Shown: piece by piece, positions 59,001 through 64,000 of the stretch
Layout of the letters: every line of letters begins with the position of its first letter
Numbering within the stretch: the first letter of the stretch is position 1
Source: CAVTRI01 sp963737075
GTDB lineage: Bacteria; Actinomycetota; Acidimicrobiia; Acidimicrobiales; Palsa-688
DNA: 64,000 bases
Direction: 5' to 3'
Assembly: GCA_963737075.1 (NCBI GenBank)
Contig: CAVTRI010000002.1
Coordinates: 620,001-684,000 of the forward strand
Program-made: the position numbers and the translations under genes
The notes under the pieces: model-generated
Told to the model about the DNA's origin: nothing
The model's database searches: none
The model's input: the letters and a program-made list of their open reading frames with translations, nothing else

Positions 59001-61733
59001 TCACCCGGACGTCAGCCGGTAGGACCAGCGATAGCGGCCGGCATGGACGCGGTGGCGAGTTGGAAGATCGGGGCCGACGGCGCCCGTGCCCACGCCCCGA
59101 TGGGCGGCGTCAATCCAAAGGAAGCAGGTGGTTCGCAGCGGCAGATCTTCCAGGTGCTTGGCGGCCGCGATCTCCTCGTCGGTCCAGCGGGCGACGGTCA
59201 CCTGCAATCCGTCCATCTTGTCGACCACTAGTGCTGGCTTGCCGGCGGCGTCGAGAAATCGCATCCATCGCACGCCCATCCGATTCCCGCTCGCCTGCGG
59301 ATGGACATACGGCACGGCCCAGTCGTCGACGCGTGTGGTCCACAAGCCGAACCGGCCGCTCGCCCGGCGATCCGAGTAGCACTCGTGCGGTCCCTCGCCC
59401 AGCCACTGCACCGCATCGATGCCCGATCCGAGGTCGAGGCGAACGCCGACCCTGGCGGCGTCGTCGAGCGCTTCGGGGAGGCTGACGTCGTGGGTGACGG
59501 TTCCGTCGTAGTAAGCCGACGTGGAAAGGGGCACCCCTGCGGCTGCTCCTGGCAGGCCGAGTGAGAGCCAGCGGGCGGCGGTGCCGGTGCCGTAGGTCTC
59601 GTTGTCGATCGGCGCCCGCCACAGCGAGAGTTGGGGGTGGAGGTGTTCGATGGCTACCGGGTCGCCGGCGCTCGGACAGCGCGAGGGGCCCGGTCGGTGA
59701 GCCACCTCGAACTGCTCCCAACCGCCGGGCCACTCCAACAAGAGGTGAGCGTGCTGGCCCGGGTCCAGTTCCCGCGCACCGATAGGAACGCGCAGTTCGC
59801 CGGGATTGATGGGCGCCTCGCCACCGACGACGACCGCGCCGTCCACCTCGAGCGTCCACCGAGCGACGACTGGAGTCGCACCGGGATCGAACCTGGCTTC
59901 GAACACGCCTCGTGCGGCGTCGAGAGGTCTGATCTGAATCGGCTGGATCACCTTGGCCAGCTCGAGCAGAGCCGGGTGGGGAGTGCGGTCTGCGGCGACC
60001 AGACCGTTGCAGCAGAAGGGCCCGTCGTTCGGATCGTCGCCGAAATCACCGCCATAACCGAGGCGTCCGCTCTCGTTCACCACGAGGGCTTGATCCACCC
60101 AGTCCCACGCGAAGCCGCCCTGCAGGCCCCGGTACGAACGGATCGCATCCCAGTAGTCGGCGACGCCGCCCCCGGAGTTGCCCATGGCGTGGGCGTACTC
60201 GCACATGATCAGTGGCCGGTCGGGCTGGAAGCGGGTGGCCCAGTTCACGAGGACCTCGACGGGGGGATACATCGGCGCGATCACGTCCGTCTCCGGCCGA
60301 GGCCTCGCCAGGATCTCCGGGAGGTAGGGGTCGGTTCCGTTCAAGCGGTCGACGACGGAGCCTTCGAGGATTCCGTTCTCGTAGTGGACTGGGCGGCTCG
60401 GATCCCACGCGCGGAGCCACTCTGCGGCGCTTCGGTGGGCCGGGGATGATCCGCTCTCGTTGCCAAGTGACCACATCACCACGCAGGGATGGTTCTTGTC
60501 GCGCATCGCCATGCGGACGATCCGCTCAAACATCGCCGAGGTCCACCTCGGATTCTTGGTGAGCGAGCGCAGGTAGGCGTGGGACTCGATGTTCGCCTCG
60601 TCGATCACGTACATCCCTATGTGGTCGCACAAGTCGTAGAACGACTCGTCCGCCGGGTAATGCGAGGTCCTCACCGCGTTGATCCCGTGCGCCTTCATCA
60701 ATCGAAGGTCCGCCTCGTGCTGGTCGACAGTGACCGCCTTGCCCCTTCTCCTGTCATGGTCGTGGCGGTTCACTCCTTTGACCAACTCCGCACAGCCGTT
60801 GACCAGGAGCTCGCAGCCGCGGATCTCGACGCGTCGAAAGCCGACCTGGAGGCCGACACGGTCCCTCATTTCCCCCTTGTCGTCGAGCAACTCGACATCG
60901 AGCTGGTAGAGGTGGGGATGAGCCGCAGACCAGGACTCGACTGTTCCCACCGGCATGTCCACGGTCGCACCCCGCCCGCTGAAGACCGCCAGGTTCACCC
61001 CCACGTTGTCCGGATGCTCGAAATGCACCGTCGCCTGCGTCTCCCGCCCGGCCGCCTTGACCTTGGCGTTCCAGCCCTTCACTGCTGGCCCGTCCACCGT
61101 GACGGCCACCTTCGCAGAGCCTTCGCCGGTGGGCGGATCCCAGTCGGCGTTCACCCGAACGTCGACGATGTGCACCTCCGGCGTCGAATACAGCCAAACG
61201 CCTCGATGCAGGCCGGCGTGGTGCCAGTGGTCCTGGTCCTCGAGGTACGTGGCGTCCGACCAGCGCACCACGGCAAGCGCAATCTCGGCGACCGCGCCGG
61301 GAGCAACCATTCCGGTCAGCTCGAACTCCTGCGACAGCCGGGAGTCCTTGCCCATGCCGACGGGCCTGCCTCCGACGAACGCGTACAGCACGGTCTCGGC
61401 TCCGCCGACGTGCAGCACGATCCGGTGGTCCTCCCATTCCTCGGGGATCTCAACCTTCCGGCGATACAGACCCGTCGGGTTCTCGGCCGGCACCTCAGGC
61501 GGCCTCCCCCCGAAGGGCATGGCAATGTTGGTGTAGATCGGCTTGTCGAAGCCCTGCATCGTCCAGCACCCCGGGACCTCGATGGCCGACCATGCGGCGG
61601 TCGCCCCCGAGAGATCGCTCCATTCGACCGACTCCGGCGCGTCGAACAGGCGGAAGCTCCACTCCCCGTCGAGCTCTACGCGCTGGTCGCTCGCAGCCAG
61701 GTCCGCATCGGAAGGCGACGCGACGCCACGCAT
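59001..61733 (-). CDS. Beta-galactosidase (glycoside hydrolase family 2, LacZ type)
   Basis: About 910 residues from ATG 61733. Sugar-binding N-terminal domain with WTMQGFDKPIYTN-type variants, immunoglobulin-like linker, TIM barrel with RTSHYPADESFYDLCDHIGM, acid/base Glu in WSLGNESGSS and nucleophile Glu in IMCEYAHAMGNS, then the C-terminal Bgal_small_N domain (GIDAVQWLGEGPHECYSDR). Upstream, a different frame reads WADPGCVASRRLPMRTW, resembling the usual LacZ N-terminus, so a one-base shift near 61695 may have moved the true start. Cytosolic, cuts terminal beta-galactosides. Confidence 0.85.
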   Translation of the reverse strand: MRGVASPSDADLAASDQRVELDGEWSFRLFDAPESVEWSDLSGATAAWSAIEVPGCWTMQGFDKPIYTNIAMPFGGRPPEVPAENPTGLYRRKVEIPEEWEDHRIVLHVGGAETVLYAFVGGRPVGMGKDSRLSQEFELTGMVAPGAVAEIALAVVRWSDATYLEDQDHWHHAGLHRGVWLYSTPEVHIVDVRVNADWDPPTGEGSAKVAVTVDGPAVKGWNAKVKAAGRETQATVHFEHPDNVGVNLAVFSGRGATVDMPVGTVESWSAAHPHLYQLDVELLDDKGEMRDRVGLQVGFRRVEIRGCELLVNGCAELVKGVNRHDHDRRRGKAVTVDQHEADLRLMKAHGINAVRTSHYPADESFYDLCDHIGMYVIDEANIESHAYLRSLTKNPRWTSAMFERIVRMAMRDKNHPCVVMWSLGNESGSSPAHRSAAEWLRAWDPSRPVHYENGILEGSVVDRLNGTDPYLPEILARPRPETDVIAPMYPPVEVLVNWATRFQPDRPLIMCEYAHAMGNSGGGVADYWDAIRSYRGLQGGFAWDWVDQALVVNESGRLGYGGDFGDDPNDGPFCCNGLVAADRTPHPALLELAKVIQPIQIRPLDAARGVFEARFDPGATPVVARWTLEVDGAVVVGGEAPINPGELRVPIGARELDPGQHAHLLLEWPGGWEQFEVAHRPGPSRCPSAGDPVAIEHLHPQLSLWRAPIDNETYGTGTAARWLSLGLPGAAAGVPLSTSAYYDGTVTHDVSLPEALDDAARVGVRLDLGSGIDAVQWLGEGPHECYSDRRASGRFGLWTTRVDDWAVPYVHPQASGNRMGVRWMRFLDAAGKPALVVDKMDGLQVTVARWTDEEIAAAKHLEDLPLRTTCFLWIDAAHRGVGTGAVGPDLPTRHRVHAGRYRWSYRLTSG

Positions 61734-61884
61734 CCGGGGTCGGCCCACGACCTTGGACCGAAGGACTCCAGCGGCGCGTTTCCATCCCCGAGGCGGTCCG
61801 GGGCGAAGTTGATGCCAAGCTTCATGGTCTGAATACTGTCCTGCGATGGTGCCCGCCGACGACCGAACCGGCCATCCCCAGCCG

Positions 61885-62295
61885 ATGACCGTGGACCGAC
61901 CTCGGCGGGCGGTGGGATCTCTCCTTCGACGGGCGCGACTACGACGCAGCAGTCCGCGTGCCGTACTCGCCGGGCACGCCGGCCAGCGGCTGCGACCTGC
62001 GGCCAGCGGCTGCGACCTGCCTGACCCGGCGTGTGGGTCGGTGTGGTATCGCCGCAACCTTACTATCCTGCCAGCCGACGGCGGCCGAGTGATCCTGCAT
62101 TTCGTTCGCCGGCTCGGCTTCAACGGGGTGCGAAAGCACCAGAAGGTCGAGGACCCCTGTTTCCTCGCGCTGGCGGACGAGGCCGGCCTCATGGTGTGGG
62201 CAGAGATGCCCAGCGCGTACGCCGCCGGGCCGTCGTCTGCGGGAGCGCTCCTGCGGGAGTGGCCGGAGGTCGTCGACTGGCTTCGACCCCGTAAG
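61885..62295 (+). pseudogene. Second GH2 glycosidase remnant, internally deleted
   Basis: Plus-strand fragments of a beta-glucuronidase/galactosidase: GRWDLSFDGRDYDAAVRVPY then SPGTPASG; a frame change caused by a 20-bp tandem duplication at 61979-62018; then VWYRRNLTILPADGGRVILHF; then, after a large deletion, RRLGFNGVRKHQKVEDPCF and LALADEAGLMVWAEMPSAY to about 62295. The catalytic Glu region is gone. It lies head to head with the intact family 2 gene. Confidence 0.7.
61979..62018 (+). repeat. 20-bp perfect tandem duplication
   Basis: CGGCCAGCGGCTGCGACCTG occurs twice back to back. Because 20 is not a multiple of three, one copy shifts the GH2 remnant's reading frame. It explains one of the two breaks in that pseudogene. 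Confidence 0.85.
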
Positions 62296-62368
62296 GCCCT
62301 GCTCATGGCCCTTTCCGAGTCTGGATGTCGGCGTCGTGGAGCCGTCGTGCCCGTCTTACAGTGATTCC

Positions 62369-64000
62369 GTGAAGCAGTTGCTGGAGCGTGAGCTCGAGCT
62401 GGCCGCCGTAGACGAGCTGCTCACGCGTCGGGGCGCGGCGCTGTTGATTGAGGGCGGGATGGGCGTCGGAAAGACATCGTTGTGGGAGGAGGCATGCCGC
62501 CGAGCCAACGGGCTCGGCCACCAAGTTCTGCGGGCGCGGGGATCAGAGCTCGAGAGAGCTTTCGCGTTCGGGGTCGTCCGCCAGCTGTTCGAACGGCGGG
62601 TGGCGGCGGCGCCGGCGGCTGAACGGGACGCCTTGCTCGCTGGTCCGGCGAGCGCGGTGAGGCCGCTGCTGCTAGGGGAGGCGGTCGAGACATCGGTATT
62701 CGACACGTCGTTCGCGGTGTTGCACGGGTTGTACTGGTTGACCGCCAATCTCGCGGACAGCCGACCGCTGGTGATCGCGGTCGACGATGGGCACTGGGCC
62801 GACGAACCGTCGCTTCGGTGGCTGGCGCACCTGGCGTCGCGACTTGAGGGGCTGGCGGTGGCCGTGGTGGTGACGTTGCGGCCAGTCGAGCCGGAATCCG
62901 GGCGAGCCTGGCTGGAGGCGCTGCGCGCGGAAGCGCCGGGCGCCGCTCGCCCCCAGCTGCTGAGCGAGGGCGCAGTGGCTGCGCTGGTCCGTGACGATCT
63001 CGGCGCGCGAGCGAGCGATGAGCTGTGCGCAGCGATCTGTGAAGCCTCCGGCGGCAACCCGCTGTTCGTGACCGAGCTGCTGCGGGCGGCCAAACTTCGG
63101 GGGGGCACCGTGGACGGGTCCGACCCTGCCAGGCTGGTGGCTGCCGGCGGCGAGACCGTCGGCCGGCAGGTACTCGCCGCGGTGCGTCGGCTGGACCCCT
63201 ATGCGTTGGGTTTGGCCCAGGCATTGGCGCTACTGGGGGACGGCTGCCAGCTGCGCCACGCGGCGGCGGTCTCCGGTTTGGAGATGGAAGAGTCCATGTC
63301 ATTGGCGGCTGGATTGGTGCGGGTGGGGGTGCTGGCCGCTGATGATCCTCCACGGTTTACACATCCCATTGTCCGGGCGGCGCTGGAGAGGTCGCTGGCT
63401 ACTGACGAGCGCGACGCCGGGCATCGCCGAGCAGCCCGGGTCTTGCACGCGGAAGGGGCGCCGCCGGGACAGGTCGCCGCCCATCTGGTCGAGGTCCGCC
63501 CGGCGGCGGACGCCTGGGTGCTGGCCAGGCTGCGGAGCGCAGCCCAAGCGGCCATGCAGACGGGCGCCCCGCGCGCGGCGGCGGACCTGCTGGGCCGTGC
63601 GCTGGAGGAACCGCCCCCGCTCGCCGAGCGGGTCGATGTCCTGCGGGAAGCGGCACGCGCCGAAGCGACCGCCGGCAGCGGTACAGCGGGCGTCCAGCTG
63701 GAGGAGGCGCTAGACCTGGCGCGCGGGCGCGGGGGCGGGCGGAGATCGCATGCGAGATGGCGGAGGTGTACGCCGCCCTGTTTCGGTGGCAAGACGCCGT
63801 CGACGTCATCGAGCGGGCGCTCGGCGAACTGGGCGACTCCGACGAAGCGCTTGCCGCACGGCTGGAGGGCCAGCTGGTGGTCTGTGGAGTGCATGACGCC
63901 CGCCGAGCATCGCGGGTAGCGCCGGCGCTCGAGCGGCTCGCGTCCCGGTCGACTGCCGGCGGTCCGGCGGAGGCGGTCGCGGTTGCGAGGGGTATGGCGA
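62369..64000 (+). pseudogene. LuxR-family AAA/STAND ATPase, frameshifted, running off the window
   Basis: GTG 62369 starts VKQLLERELELAAVDELLTR. P-loop IEGGMGVGKTSLWEE, Walker B LVIAVDDGHWADEPSLRWLA, sensor-like GNPLFVTELLRAAKL. The frame is open to about 63735, where the G/C run GCGCGGGGGCGGGCGG shifts it. The true continuation is clear in the next frame: AEIACEMAEVYAALFRWQDA, VDVIERALGELGDSDEALAA. It extends past the window end, so the C-terminal GerE DNA-binding domain is not seen. A sequencing error is as likely as real decay. Related in architecture to the interrupted gene at 38323. Confidence 0.8.

Overview
The window is high-GC DNA from an actinobacterium. Evidence for this is frequent GTG starts with 1-4 nt stop/start overlaps, a MhuD-type haem oxygenase, DUF2017 beside ClpS, DUF3052, two F420/FMN split-barrel families and a Ddn-like protein, and the ctaA/ctaB pair next to drug-type ABC exporters. 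An uncultured lineage is plausible, but the species cannot be named from sequence alone. Several otherwise normal genes carry single-base frameshifts in G/C runs, so some may be assembly errors.

Layout. 1-4.5 kb: partial PhyH dioxygenase, frameshifted zinc-ribbon adenylyl cyclase, GalT-like transferase, SDR, internally duplicated membrane protein, MhuD-like haem oxygenase. 4.5-12 kb (minus strand): secreted esterase, then a tight operon of an acyltransferase/AMP-ligase fusion, phosphosulfolactate synthase (ComA), VOC protein and histidine phosphatase, preceded by a rhomboid protease and a second phosphatase. 12-15.6 kb: glycine-betaine/choline-type ABC importer with divergent ATPase. 15.6-16.2 kb: repeats, a large composite hairpin and a decayed DUF559 gene. 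16.2-19.8 kb: two ABC-2 exporters. 19.8-25.2 kb: haem A synthesis (ctaB, ctaA), clpS-DUF2017, F420/FMN protein, hydrolase, peptidase fused to a CysRS-like tail, tRNA-Glu.

25.25-38.04 kb is a decayed integrative element in the 3' end of tRNA-Glu(UUC). A 61-bp att repeat and a 15-bp shared arm-like sequence mark both ends. Its integrase and MobF/TraA relaxase are both truncated at one junction. Cargo: an IS110 element with a structured, bridge-RNA-like leader, a broken second IS110, and a stress-type module (winged-helix regulator, Hsp20, slipin/SPFH, PRC-barrel protein, small membrane proteins) with partial duplications. A 464-bp copy of the right junction lies inside a neighbouring LuxR-family regulator gene.

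41.5-51.5 kb: methyltransferase, DUF3052, esterase, EEP phosphodiesterase, a complete carbohydrate ABC importer, CDF metal exporter. 51.5-58.6 kb: RtcB RNA ligase, FMN protein, class I aldolase, Ddn-like protein, NicO-type Ni/Co transporter, RNHCP protein behind a leader peptide, membrane protein. 58.7-64 kb: tRNA-Asp, tRNA-Phe, GH2 beta-galactosidase, a second GH2 remnant, and a frameshifted LuxR-family ATPase running off the window.

Most novel leads: the ComA/phosphatase/acyltransferase-AMP-ligase operon (a possible sulfolactate-derived lipid or conjugate), the IS110 leader, the stress island with its conserved dyad-hairpin leader, and the 464-bp att-containing insertion whose removal restores an open frame.
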